DNA of 39,651 bases, taken from assembly GCA_902493585.1 (NCBI GenBank), contig CABUPZ010000022.1:1-39651 (forward strand), in the 5' to 3' direction. Made by a program: the position numbers and the translations under genes. Position 1 is the first letter of the stretch. Every line of letters begins with the position of its first letter. The notes under the pieces were generated by a model. The model ran no database searches and was not told where the DNA came from. It was given only the letters and a program-made list of their open reading frames with translations. Below are positions 7,601 through 15,047 of the stretch, in pieces. The stretch is from an uncultured Fusicatenibacter sp. Lineage in GTDB: Bacteria; Bacillota; Clostridia; Lachnospirales; Lachnospiraceae.

Positions 7601-9365
7601 TAAAAATCAGCTTATTTATTTAGAAGTGGAGCAGGGATTTGAAATATCAGGATTGACAGTCCCTAGTGTTCTGGTGAAAAAAAAGAAACTGGACAATGAT
7701 AATAATCTTTTTGTATTTCAATTAACCTCCGAATTGAATGCACCTCTTCCGAAACCGGTGAAAGCAAAACTTTATATCCGCCCGGATGCAGAAATAACCA
7801 GTCATAATCCAGTTGTCAATGTAGGTGTCAGCTATGTAAATTATTTTCAGGAACACTTTCCAGATTATCCTGAGTGTACAAATGAAAAAGATACATTTCC
7901 TTACCAAATTGTTACGTTAGACGAGAAACAAAAAGAATTCCCTGATAACTGGGGCTTAACTGAAGAGGAAAAAATGTATGGAATGTCTTGGAGTTTCACA
8001 AAGCCAGAAGGAAGTGATGGTTTCACGGTAAGAAATGTGACGACAAGTACGACACAGATGATGGGAACATTGGATAATTTGTTTCAAGGCGAGAAGGTAA
8101 CTTTTAAAGAAGCACAAAGAGAACAAGTGGGATTTACTGCTTTTGTTTCTGCTGTAACGAATGAAACTGTAAGTGATTATACAGCTACATTTATAATTCC
8201 CAAAAAGGACGATATAGTGCAGGGGAAAAGTCAAAATTATAAGGCACAGTATAATTTATATGGAAATGGTCCAATGAATATTTACCTCAATGGAGAGCCT
8301 GCAGGCCCGAATCAAAGTGGTATTTCGATTGCCTATTATGATAAAGAAGACCAAAAAATAACAGGGGAAAATTGGAACGCTGTAAGGAAGATTGAGGTAC
8401 ATTTTGAATCTTTAAAAAATTCTACGGTATATGAGCTGACGATGCCGCTATGCACAGATGGAAAGTCTGGAGAGGATACTTCAGACTGGAAATCCTATAT
8501 CGGAACTTACAACAAGACTGGAAATGGAACAACTGAATTTCTTGATCCAATTACTTATACATATGAAAGTTATGAGATAGACTCTATTTTTGGCCTGGAT
8601 ATGTCAGAACAAGGAAATGATGCAAAAGAACTTCCGATTGATCATACGTTAACTATTTATGATGGTATGTGGAATGAAATTTATACAAAAAAAATAAGTA
8701 AGGATGAAAATGCTTCTACTTCTGAAAAGTTTAATGCAAAAGGAAAGAATTTGTATTATGTAGGATTTTCTTTGGCACCTGAAGAAACAGAAAAGTATCT
8801 GGCAACTCAGGCAAGGGCGATTTCTGATATTTCCGAAAGTCAATATAATATTCATGAGTTTTCAGATGGTACAAAGATCTGGTATTTACCGATAAATCAG
8901 ACAGATTTTATTACAGATACTACTCGTGGAAAGTATGATGCATTGTTTGTCCGAAAGCCAGAGATTACGGCAGAAAATACAATTGTTGCAGTGGGCGAAG
9001 AGGAGAACTTAGATTATTTAATCAGCCAGCCTGTTAATGAAGATATCGTAAAAAATTACAAAATCTCAGTTCAGTTATTAACTGATGAAGATAACAAAGA
9101 TATTGTTGAATTAAAAGAAACAAACGGTAAATATTCCGTAAAAGGTTTAGAAAAAGGTACTATACCTTATGAAGTGACGGTGACCAATACTCAAGGTATG
9201 GAGTTTACCGCCAAGGCTAATATTACGGTAGGAGATAAGTTATATGCACCTCTGCCTCATGTGGGAGGAACCGGAGCAAAAGGAATCGCTCTTGCGGGGG
9301 CTTCTCTGATTGCAGGGGGTACTGCTTTCGTACTTTTCCGAAAGAAAAAGAAACTGCTCCATTAA
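4614..9365 (+). CDS. Large LPxTG-like surface adhesin with MucBP-type domain, probable pilus tip protein
   Basis: 1583-aa secreted, wall-sorted protein. An N-terminal signal peptide covers residues 1-29 (MKRRISVLLVVVLIAL...PANA-EG). A MucBP-like domain lies at ~136-199 (KLTVHYQDEEGNILAEDSV ... VTILYRK), a fold seen in mucin-binding surface proteins. A very long middle (~230-1440) is rich in beta-type, Tyr/Asn/Thr sequence with no family I recognise. The C-terminus has a sorting signal starting at residue 1547: LPHVGG, hydrophobic stretch, FRKKKK. The motif has Val where LPxTG has Thr. The start has a good SD (AAAGGAG). Base composition is clearly more AT-rich than the flanking metabolic genes. 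As the first and largest surface protein before a SpaA-like pilin and class C sortase, it is probably the pilus tip adhesin. Mucin as ligand is inference. Confidence 0.88.
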   Translation: MKRRISVLLVVVLIALQFLPGYLSIPANAEGMEKAILYSEDSVQISAESVPVNIMEDEADLSAGKYLKLIVNLDENSVNTQVFQYEQDPGITEVSMQEEIGTKSIKLDNEEFSSGSEITFSSENQVRTLEVSLYTKAKLTVHYQDEEGNILAEDSVTEGKLNDTIVPEVKEVEGYEVCKREEQVFLDAPEKEVTILYRKAEESSIDPIDEDMQEVVGEEKENNTSMNSDEITAYYEQGYEMNIEGKEVRFVIETPPVQGGTLIVKLPAFFKLTSIPSSKDEYTVYASTEKINETDGELGKYFNGVNRQVITFEYKDVTSAVNISFEIKQSDDESDAKALTQAMILAGEHPDQVPLNIDIFLNAAGGSLLNQNKLQGSSRLSKENEMIFEENIDPANRLGGENFWAKNENLLYLTNSGGGTNGISLEKFHYPYTNVELWIPYDKENKLKSFNDGDEYHRSEWKTITTKEYNGISYFVGAFNEKEADSYAYDTVGEPFQEYNMYASGSLKYIRLIFDETVQAGETISFEHPALLRYTYKGKEETKEIYKIGDYTFASNCSPQIFWKDTYGKPVHSMKKDVLCGESVTPYFYVWNSYSNKLPLDRQNLTLILDYPYEVQPKKITTLKCDQQTNFDIKYHVVNRATGAERDVEKQSASAGYAFEIEEEEYVSRIEIKISEMKKKDTLSFQTESLTQTKDREGNVITQDTRVPITGKLYMDDKEISHGTFYVDLKALKDDLFVNGTYDNEAVLEENNKISYYVGEIGLRGNSTYTKDYEDVVFHLNAPSEVMSKIIGYYVELERYHTDVIKGDLAVSYTTNKQEERSVSISEEEIKRENRIYLELEEDEYVTDISLTMGKIVGKRTYFSYSGSAISFAPIVNSKRTYFDADGIEQKVSFEQNYGISYDFSTISPPAINMTKDNLTTYVKYNSYETYQIRAENPGVYYIKNSSGTNISSGYRGDTEIVEVSPNHMSQTARYNRIEDRFYVREYIPLNQKYYFKNQLIYLEVEQGFEISGLTVPSVLVKKKKLDNDNNLFVFQLTSELNAPLPKPVKAKLYIRPDAEITSHNPVVNVGVSYVNYFQEHFPDYPECTNEKDTFPYQIVTLDEKQKEFPDNWGLTEEEKMYGMSWSFTKPEGSDGFTVRNVTTSTTQMMGTLDNLFQGEKVTFKEAQREQVGFTAFVSAVTNETVSDYTATFIIPKKDDIVQGKSQNYKAQYNLYGNGPMNIYLNGEPAGPNQSGISIAYYDKEDQKITGENWNAVRKIEVHFESLKNSTVYELTMPLCTDGKSGEDTSDWKSYIGTYNKTGNGTTEFLDPITYTYESYEIDSIFGLDMSEQGNDAKELPIDHTLTIYDGMWNEIYTKKISKDENASTSEKFNAKGKNLYYVGFSLAPEETEKYLATQARAISDISESQYNIHEFSDGTKIWYLPINQTDFITDTTRGKYDALFVRKPEITAENTIVAVGEEENLDYLISQPVNEDIVKNYKISVQLLTDEDNKDIVELKETNGKYSVKGLEKGTIPYEVTVTNTQGMEFTAKANITVGDKLYAPLPHVGGTGAKGIALAGASLIAGGTAFVLFRKKKKLLH

Positions 9366-9424
9366 AATGAATATGTTATATCTCATATGAGAAAACATAT
9401 AAAAAAAGAAGAGAGGAATATGCT

Positions 9425-10900
9425 ATGAAAAAAGGAATGAAAAAATTAGCAGCAGTTTTCGTTGCGGCGGTTATGATGCTCAGTATGTGTCTGACCGTGT
9501 TTGCAGAAGGAACGAACACGTTGACTGTCGATGGTGGAGACAATGACCTGTCAGAGGTGACATTTAAGGCGTACAAACTGTTTGACATTACAGGCGTTGA
9601 TCAGGATGATCAGTATGGTTATACACCAGATACGGATTTTGAGGAGTGGCTGGAAGGAAAGGCAACAGGCGGCTATAATAGCGTATATGACTATGTAAAG
9701 GAACAGATAGAGACGGCGAGTACAGCACAGAAGTTCCTTGGTGACTTAGCAACTAAAATTCAGGATGGCAAAATGAGTGAAGACGCAACAGCAGTCGGTA
9801 GTGGTTACACAGTGAAATTCACAGAATTGGCGGATGGCTATTATGTGATTTTTGCAACAGCATCAGATGGCAGAGAATTTAATCCTATCGCGACTAATGT
9901 TACAGAACCTACTACGGTATATGTAAAAGTGAAAAATCCTGGCATTACAAAAGAGGCAGGAGATGACGAGCATGAAGAGTGGGAAGATGTACAGATTGGT
10001 GATCAGGTTCCGTTTAAAGTAACGGTTCAGGTTCCTAACCCAGAAGGAATGGACAAGTCGAGTTATGTGTTCCAGGTTGTGGACCAGATGTCAGATGGTC
10101 TTACATTTGATGAGACCAGCGTAGAGATTAAAATCGACGATACTTTGCTTAAAGAAGATATAGATTACACAGTAACCTCAAACCCAACAACAGAGCTAAA
10201 AGGGACGAAAGTCACCTTTGACTTTGCAACGGGAACAGGTGAGGAAAATCCCTTGTCTGATACATTAATGCAGAATATCGGAAAGAACATAACAATTTCC
10301 TATAAAGCTACATTGAATGAAAATGCAGTTGTAAATGATCCGGAGACTAACAATGCTTCACTGAAATATACAAATGCAAGTGGAGTAGAAGAGAAAGGAG
10401 AGCCGGTTGAAACAGATATTTATACATATGGCTATACTGTAATAAAAAGAGCAGACGATGGAACGACTGGAAAGCTTCTTCCTGGAGCGGAATTTGAAGT
10501 TTATGAGAAGGAAGCAAACAATCCAATCAAGTTTGTTGAGGTAACGGGCACAGGATACCGTGTAGCTAAAGAGGATGAAACGGGAAAAACAACAATAATG
10601 GTATCAAATGATGAAGGTAAGATTTACTTCTATGGTCTGGATGCAGGTGAGTATGTTCTGAGAGAGACAAAGGCTCCGGATGGATACAATAAACTGAAAG
10701 ACGATATTACGTTTACCATTTCCAATAATGAGAAGGGTATTCAGATAGGCAAAAATGAAGAAACAGTAGTCAACAAATCCGGTACTTTGCTTCCTGGAAC
10801 CGGTGGTACAGGCTCGATTGTATTTGCCATCGCAGGCGGACTGATTGTCCTTGGCGGCGGATTGGTACTGTTCCGTAACCGCAAACGTCCGGAAGCATAA
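9425..10900 (+). CDS. SpaA-type major pilin (LPGTG)
   Basis: 491-aa fimbrial shaft subunit. A signal peptide ends near VFA-EG (residues 1-28). An N-terminal pilin domain has a lysine-bearing segment TVYVKVKNPGITK (~165-178) that fits the pilin-motif position used for sortase cross-linking. A middle isopeptide-type fimbrial domain carries VPFKVTVQVPNP...VFQVVDQMSDGLTF. A C-terminal CnaB/SpaA domain (~335-450) has the E-box around E414 (LRETKAPDGY). LPGTGG starts at residue 456, followed by a hydrophobic segment and FRNRKR. It lies 59 bp after the adhesin with its own SD (AGAGGA). Class C sortases polymerise such subunits by joining the Thr of LPxTG to the Lys of the next subunit. With the neighbouring sortase this gives a complete covalent pilus set. 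Confidence 0.95.
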   Translation: MKKGMKKLAAVFVAAVMMLSMCLTVFAEGTNTLTVDGGDNDLSEVTFKAYKLFDITGVDQDDQYGYTPDTDFEEWLEGKATGGYNSVYDYVKEQIETASTAQKFLGDLATKIQDGKMSEDATAVGSGYTVKFTELADGYYVIFATASDGREFNPIATNVTEPTTVYVKVKNPGITKEAGDDEHEEWEDVQIGDQVPFKVTVQVPNPEGMDKSSYVFQVVDQMSDGLTFDETSVEIKIDDTLLKEDIDYTVTSNPTTELKGTKVTFDFATGTGEENPLSDTLMQNIGKNITISYKATLNENAVVNDPETNNASLKYTNASGVEEKGEPVETDIYTYGYTVIKRADDGTTGKLLPGAEFEVYEKEANNPIKFVEVTGTGYRVAKEDETGKTTIMVSNDEGKIYFYGLDAGEYVLRETKAPDGYNKLKDDITFTISNNEKGIQIGKNEETVVNKSGTLLPGTGGTGSIVFAIAGGLIVLGGGLVLFRNRKRPEA

Positions 10901-10969
10901 AACGGCAGATGGGAAGGACGCCTGAAAACATATCAGGAAAGTTCCCGTTCCGCCCGTGAGTGATATTCT

Positions 10970-10997
10970 GCAGGAGGAGGGGCTCCCCTCTTCCTGC
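10970..10997 (+). ncRNA. Intercistronic hairpin between major pilin and sortase
   Basis: A 13-bp GC-rich stem (GCAGGAGGAGGGG pairing with CCCTCTTCCTGC region, one G-U pair) with almost no loop and no following T-run. More likely an mRNA-stabilising or processing element that lets the pilin be expressed above the downstream sortase than a true terminator. Placed as a structured RNA element; no independent transcript is claimed. Confidence 0.65.
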
Positions 10998-11033
10998 ATG
11001 AAAAAAGAAAAGGCTGACAACAGGGAGGAGCTT

Positions 11034-11870
11034 ATGAAAAAAAGAATCATCAATCTTCTGGCGGCTGCTATCATTTTGATAGGCTGCTTCGTGTTGTTAT
11101 ATCCTACGATCAGCAACTTTTTCACCCAGAAGAACGGCAGTTATGCCATCGACAGCTATAATGATACACTGAATCAGCTGGAAACAGCAAAGAAAAATGA
11201 AATTCTGGAAAAGGCACAGGCATATAACAAAACTCTGATCGGAAACCAGACTGCAGGGGATCCTTTTTCGGGAAAAGAGGCAGGACAAGATGAATATTGG
11301 AGCTTGTTGGATATTGAGGGAAACGGGCTGATGGGCTACATCCAGATCCCGAAGATCCATGTGGAACTGCCGATTTATCATGGGACAAATGAAAATGTCC
11401 TGCAGAAGGGGATCGGACACTGGAAAGGGAGTTCCCTTCCGGTGGGCGGGAGCAGTACGCATGCGGTTCTGACAGGACACCGGGGACTTCCCACCATAGA
11501 CCTGTTTTCGGATTTAGATCAGATGACGGAGGGAGATGTATTCTACCTGAAAGTTCTGGGGGAAACTCTTGCATACCAGGTGGATCAGATCCAGACGGTG
11601 CTGCCGGAAGAAACGGAAAGCCTGCAGGTGTATGAAGGGGAAGACTACGTAACGCTGGTAACCTGTACGCCTTATGCAGTGAACACCCACCGTCTGCTGG
11701 TGAGGGGAACGAGAATTCCCTATGAGGAAGCGGTGAAGGTCGTGCCGGATCAGGTGAAGCAGAAGGTATGGGTTCCGGTGGAAGTAAAAGCAATGCTGAT
11801 CGTGCTTTCCGCGCTTCCTGTCATTGGAATCGTTTATGGGATTTACAGATTGAGGAGGAAAAAGAAATGA
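11034..11870 (+). CDS. srtC: Class C (pilin-polymerising) sortase
   Basis: 278-aa membrane transpeptidase that links pilin subunits. N-terminal membrane anchor at residues 7-25 (INLLAAAIILIGCFVLLYP). A DPF lid motif (GDPFSGKEAG), typical of class C enzymes where it covers the active site. Catalytic H149 (LTGHRG), C211 (TLVTCTPY) and R220 (NTHRLLVRG). A C-terminal second membrane segment (MLIVLSALPVIGIVYGIY) and Arg/Lys tail, also class C hallmarks. I start at the ATG at 11034, preceded by GGGAGGAG; the longer open frame upstream covers the intercistronic hairpin. It ends in an ATGA overlap with the next pilin gene, so the two are translationally coupled. Its substrates are presumably the neighbouring pilins. 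Confidence 0.96.
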   Translation: MKKRIINLLAAAIILIGCFVLLYPTISNFFTQKNGSYAIDSYNDTLNQLETAKKNEILEKAQAYNKTLIGNQTAGDPFSGKEAGQDEYWSLLDIEGNGLMGYIQIPKIHVELPIYHGTNENVLQKGIGHWKGSSLPVGGSSTHAVLTGHRGLPTIDLFSDLDQMTEGDVFYLKVLGETLAYQVDQIQTVLPEETESLQVYEGEDYVTLVTCTPYAVNTHRLLVRGTRIPYEEAVKVVPDQVKQKVWVPVEVKAMLIVLSALPVIGIVYGIYRLRRKKK

Positions 11871-13495
11871 GAGGGAAATCAAGAAAACGGAAGATGATTT
11901 CACTGTTTCTGGCAGTTTTCCTGATGGGCGTGTCTGTCATTCCGATACAGGCAGAGGAACCCCAGGGGTCGCTCACGGTTTGTTATCAGGGAACCAGCGG
12001 AACAAATGTGCGGTTCCTCACGCAAATGGAGGTAAGGCTGTACCGGGTGGGGACTTCCGGAGTCGGAGGAGAGCTGGAGGAAGAATTTCAAGACAGCGGA
12101 TTGTCTTTGGAGGATCTGGAAAGCCTTTCCGTCAGCGAACGGCAGAGACAGGCAGAAAAGACAGCGGAATATGCGGAGATGAAACAGATACACAGCGAAG
12201 AGAAAAAGACAGATGAAAAAGGAGAAGTATTCTTTGACGGGCTGTCTTATGGATTGTATCTCGTAGTTCCCCGGGAACGGTACCATGCAGAAACCGGAAG
12301 CTTTCTTTGCAGCCCGTTTTTTGCAAGCCTGCCTTTGCAGGGAGATGCCAATCCCCGCTTCAGCCCGAAAAGCCAGTGGACAGGCGGGATAACCATAGGA
12401 GTGGAAGAACTGGTGGTCTATACAGGAGGAAACGAACTGCAGGAGGAGCATCCGGATGGATTTCCGAACCCAAGGTACACTGGCATTCCGGAAAAGGCAC
12501 AGTGGAGGCTGAACGGAACCCTGTGGGAAGAGGAAGGATATCCGTTTGAAGTGACCTATACAAGAGCGGAAGACGAAGAGGGAATGACAGATTCCGGGAT
12601 CCCTGCCGAAAATGACGAACAGCCCGGCGTCTATTTTGTCCATATCCGTCCGCTGACAGAAGGGGCGGCGGTGACCTGCAGTACGGATGGGTTTGAACAT
12701 GAACAGGACGTGACATTTACAACCGGGCGTCTGATCGTCCGGAATATCAATGAAAATAAAAATGACGATCAGCTGGGAGAAATTGTCAGCGGTTCCAGTA
12801 CTGCAAGTCAGGGTCTTACCCAAAGACAGCAGACAGATCTGGAAAACGGGGTAGGGACCGCAGTGATCCCGGATGATTCGGTGATAACCGTAAACGGGAA
12901 AAAAGAATTAGGAACCGTAGCGGCCAAAGATTCCGGCCTTCTGTTTGACGAACTTTTATATTACGGAACGCAGAATGCAGAAACAGGAGCCCTGGTACTG
13001 GAAGACCGGGCGGAAGAAAGCTTAACGAAAAACGGAGCTTCGATGGACGGACGAAAGTATCAGTCGCGGTATCTGGATCTGGTAGATTATCAGGATGGGA
13101 ATCTGTGGCTGTCCTCCAGCAAGGGCGTGGATGTGTATTGGCCGTACCCGGACGGGACGGATAAGGATACCGATTTCACTTTGTTCCATTTCCGCGGGCT
13201 TCACAGAGAATATGCGATCATGGGAAATGCGGATTTGGAGACTCAGGTAAAAACGGCGCCTATGGAGCAGGTGAAGGTTGAGAAAACAGAAAACGGGATC
13301 CGTTTCCATATCCAGGAGAGCGGGTTCAGTCCGTTTGTATTGAGTTGGACAGAAGAGGACGGCACAGTCCAATGGATGATAGACAGTGTAAAAACCGGAG
13401 ACAAAACGGCTGTTGCGGGTATGGCTGCGTTGATGGCAGTGAGCGGAAGTGTGTGCATCTTCCTGTTCACAAAAAGGAAAAAACAGAACCGGTGA
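11867..13495 (+). CDS. Minor/basal pilin-like surface protein
   Basis: 542-aa secreted protein translated from the ATG overlapping the sortase stop (SD GAGGAGG). Signal peptide ~1-29 (KMISLFLAVFLMGVSVIPIQA-EE). The N-terminal ~30-140 resembles a SpaA/CnaB-like pilin domain (GSLTVCYQG..., MEVRLYRVG, DEKGEVFFDGLSYGLYLVVP). The middle is of unrecognised beta-rich type. The end has a degenerate sorting-like signal: VKTGDKT, hydrophobic AVAGMAALMAVSGSVCIFLF, TKRKKQ. There is no LP before the TG, so sortase cleavage is uncertain; it may instead stay in the membrane or be anchored by a housekeeping sortase with relaxed specificity. Position after srtC fits a basal or anchoring pilin. No terminator is obvious directly after it. 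Confidence 0.85.
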   Translation: MRGKSRKRKMISLFLAVFLMGVSVIPIQAEEPQGSLTVCYQGTSGTNVRFLTQMEVRLYRVGTSGVGGELEEEFQDSGLSLEDLESLSVSERQRQAEKTAEYAEMKQIHSEEKKTDEKGEVFFDGLSYGLYLVVPRERYHAETGSFLCSPFFASLPLQGDANPRFSPKSQWTGGITIGVEELVVYTGGNELQEEHPDGFPNPRYTGIPEKAQWRLNGTLWEEEGYPFEVTYTRAEDEEGMTDSGIPAENDEQPGVYFVHIRPLTEGAAVTCSTDGFEHEQDVTFTTGRLIVRNINENKNDDQLGEIVSGSSTASQGLTQRQQTDLENGVGTAVIPDDSVITVNGKKELGTVAAKDSGLLFDELLYYGTQNAETGALVLEDRAEESLTKNGASMDGRKYQSRYLDLVDYQDGNLWLSSSKGVDVYWPYPDGTDKDTDFTLFHFRGLHREYAIMGNADLETQVKTAPMEQVKVEKTENGIRFHIQESGFSPFVLSWTEEDGTVQWMIDSVKTGDKTAVAGMAALMAVSGSVCIFLFTKRKKQNR

Positions 13496-13570
13496 TTAAG
13501 AGTTCTATGTCATTCCGCTTGTACTTCTGTCAGATATATGATAATATTACATGGAAAAAGGAGGCGCACC

Positions 13571-13654
13571 ATGGGCTGGAAAGCAATCTGTCTTAGGATC
13601 CAAAAAGGCAACATTTTTGCATTTCAGGCTACCAGTGCGCCCATTTTTAGGTAA
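13571..13654 (+). CDS. 27-codon leader ORF upstream of MFS transporter
   Basis: ATG at 13571 with a very strong SD (AAAAAGGAGG, 13555-13564). It encodes 27 residues ending in SAPIFR and a TAA. Its last codons (13639-13650) form one arm of an inverted repeat, and codons near the middle (13612-13622) are complementary to the start region of the downstream transporter. This arrangement is typical of leader peptides that control antibiotic-resistance genes by ribosome stalling. Translation is inferred from the SD only. Confidence 0.55.
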   Translation: MGWKAICLRIQKGNIFAFQATSAPIFR

Positions 13655-13775
13655 AATCAGAGGAATCTGCGGTTTCAATTTCTGGAATTCAAATCTTTTC
13701 CATTCAATTCTGAGATTCTGAAAATGGGCATCATTCAAGATTCAATCAATTACAAAGAAGGATGATGCAAAAATG
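13612..13775 (+). promoter_or_regulatory. Nested inverted repeats in MFS transporter leader (candidate attenuator)
   Basis: The outer pair CATTTTTGCAT (13612-13622) and ATGCAAAAATG (13765-13775) is an exact 11-bp match that includes the transporter start codon. The inner pair GCCCATTTTTAG (13639-13650) and CTGAAAATGGGC (13718-13729) matches 11/12 plus a wobble. Together they could fold a leader that hides the start codon. No clear T-run follows, so translational rather than transcriptional control is favoured. Confidence 0.55.
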
Positions 13776-14951
13776 AATATCAAAAAACAAATCCGTACGT
13801 TATATATTTATGAAATGATCAGCGGTCTCCAGATCGTGGATCTGGTCTGGGTCCTTTTCCTGCTCCAGAGGGGATTTTCTCTGGCGGAGGCAGGAATTGC
13901 AGAAGGTGTGTTCCATATGGTGAGTATGTGCTGTGAGATTCCAAGCGGCATGCTCTCGGACCTGATCGGGAGAAAGAAGACGCTGGCGGCAGCAGGGATT
14001 GTTTCCGCGTTGTCGGCATTCTGTATGATTGCAACAGATTTTTTCCCGATGATCCTGCTGGCGATGGGTCTGAATGCGCTCAGTTACAATCTGGTTTCCG
14101 GAACCAGAGAAGCGCTGACTTATGACAGCCTGCTGGAAGCAGGAGCGGAGGATCAGTACCTGAAAGTATCCTCCCGTCAGGAATCGATTTATCAGGGATT
14201 GTATGCGGTCACAGGACTGATCAGTGTGATCACGGTCAGCCTTGGTTACCGGGTGGCATATCTGCTGGCTGTGGGACAGGGGCTTTTATGTACCATGGTT
14301 GCTTTGCAGCTGAAGGAAGCGGGAATCCGGAGCAGAAAAAAACGTTCCCAGGTGACTTTTCGGACTATGGGAGGGGAGTTGCTGCGTCATTTCCGTCAGA
14401 GCCTCCGCTTTCTGATGGAACATCCGAAGATCAGGGAGCGGATGGCGGTTTCAGGAGGAATCAGCGCGGGCTGCTATCTGGTATCCATGATCCTGCAGGA
14501 ACATCTGGCAGCAATCGGACTGGATGAGCGATTGATCGGTATTCCGCTGTTTTTCATCTCTCTGTTCAGTGTGGCAGGAGCCGTCCTGGGAGAGCGTACC
14601 AGGAATATGAGTACCAGGACAGTGGTAATGACAGGAGGATGCCTGGCAGGGATCGCCGTGATCTTCAGCGGCGGAGAACATCTGCTGCCTGTCATTGTGG
14701 CTGCTGGTGCTGCCAACTGTATGAGTGAAATGACAGTGCTTCGTCTGGAGAATGAAAATCAGAAGGAAGCCGCCAGCGAGATACGCGCTACGATCATTTC
14801 CGTGGGAAGTATGATGTACAGTGTCTGGATGGCGGTTCTCAGTCCGGTGTGCGGAGCGGCGGCAAATACGTTTTCCGTTCCGGCAGCATTTTTCGGACTG
14901 GGTATTCTGATGATTGTTCTGACCTGCATTTATACGGTAAGAGAAAAGTAA
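13773..14951 (+). CDS. Major facilitator superfamily transporter (efflux-type)
   Basis: 392-aa integral membrane protein with about 12 predicted helices. The MFS loop 2-3 signature is visible as GMLSDLIGRKKTLAAAG (~64-81), and the N-terminal half opens with EMISGLQIVDLVWVLFLLQRGFS. TSREALTYDSLLEAG-like text near residue 110 and SRQESIYQG resemble uncharacterised MFS exporters of Firmicutes. Substrate is unknown; efflux of a drug or metabolite is a guess supported by the leader structure upstream, since leader-ORF control is common for resistance determinants. SD is AAGGA about 11 nt before the ATG. Single gene, closed by a bidirectional terminator. Confidence 0.88.
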   Translation: MNIKKQIRTLYIYEMISGLQIVDLVWVLFLLQRGFSLAEAGIAEGVFHMVSMCCEIPSGMLSDLIGRKKTLAAAGIVSALSAFCMIATDFFPMILLAMGLNALSYNLVSGTREALTYDSLLEAGAEDQYLKVSSRQESIYQGLYAVTGLISVITVSLGYRVAYLLAVGQGLLCTMVALQLKEAGIRSRKKRSQVTFRTMGGELLRHFRQSLRFLMEHPKIRERMAVSGGISAGCYLVSMILQEHLAAIGLDERLIGIPLFFISLFSVAGAVLGERTRNMSTRTVVMTGGCLAGIAVIFSGGEHLLPVIVAAGAANCMSEMTVLRLENENQKEAASEIRATIISVGSMMYSVWMAVLSPVCGAAANTFSVPAAFFGLGILMIVLTCIYTVREK

Positions 14952-14974
14952 GAAGCCGGGGCAAGAAGAACAGA

Positions 14975-15020
14975 AAGAAAAAAGGGGCTGCGTGAAATTT
15001 GCCGATTTCACGCAGCCTTG
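14975..15020. terminator. Bidirectional terminator between convergent MFS and kinase genes
   Basis: GGCTGCGTGAAAT (14986-14998) and ATTTCACGCAGCC (15005-15017) form a perfect 13-bp stem with a 6-nt loop. An A-run to its left gives a T-tract on the minus strand; a weaker T-rich stretch follows on the plus strand. Confidence 0.92.
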
Positions 15021-15047
15021 ATTTTGCTGCTTAGCACAGCCTGCTGT

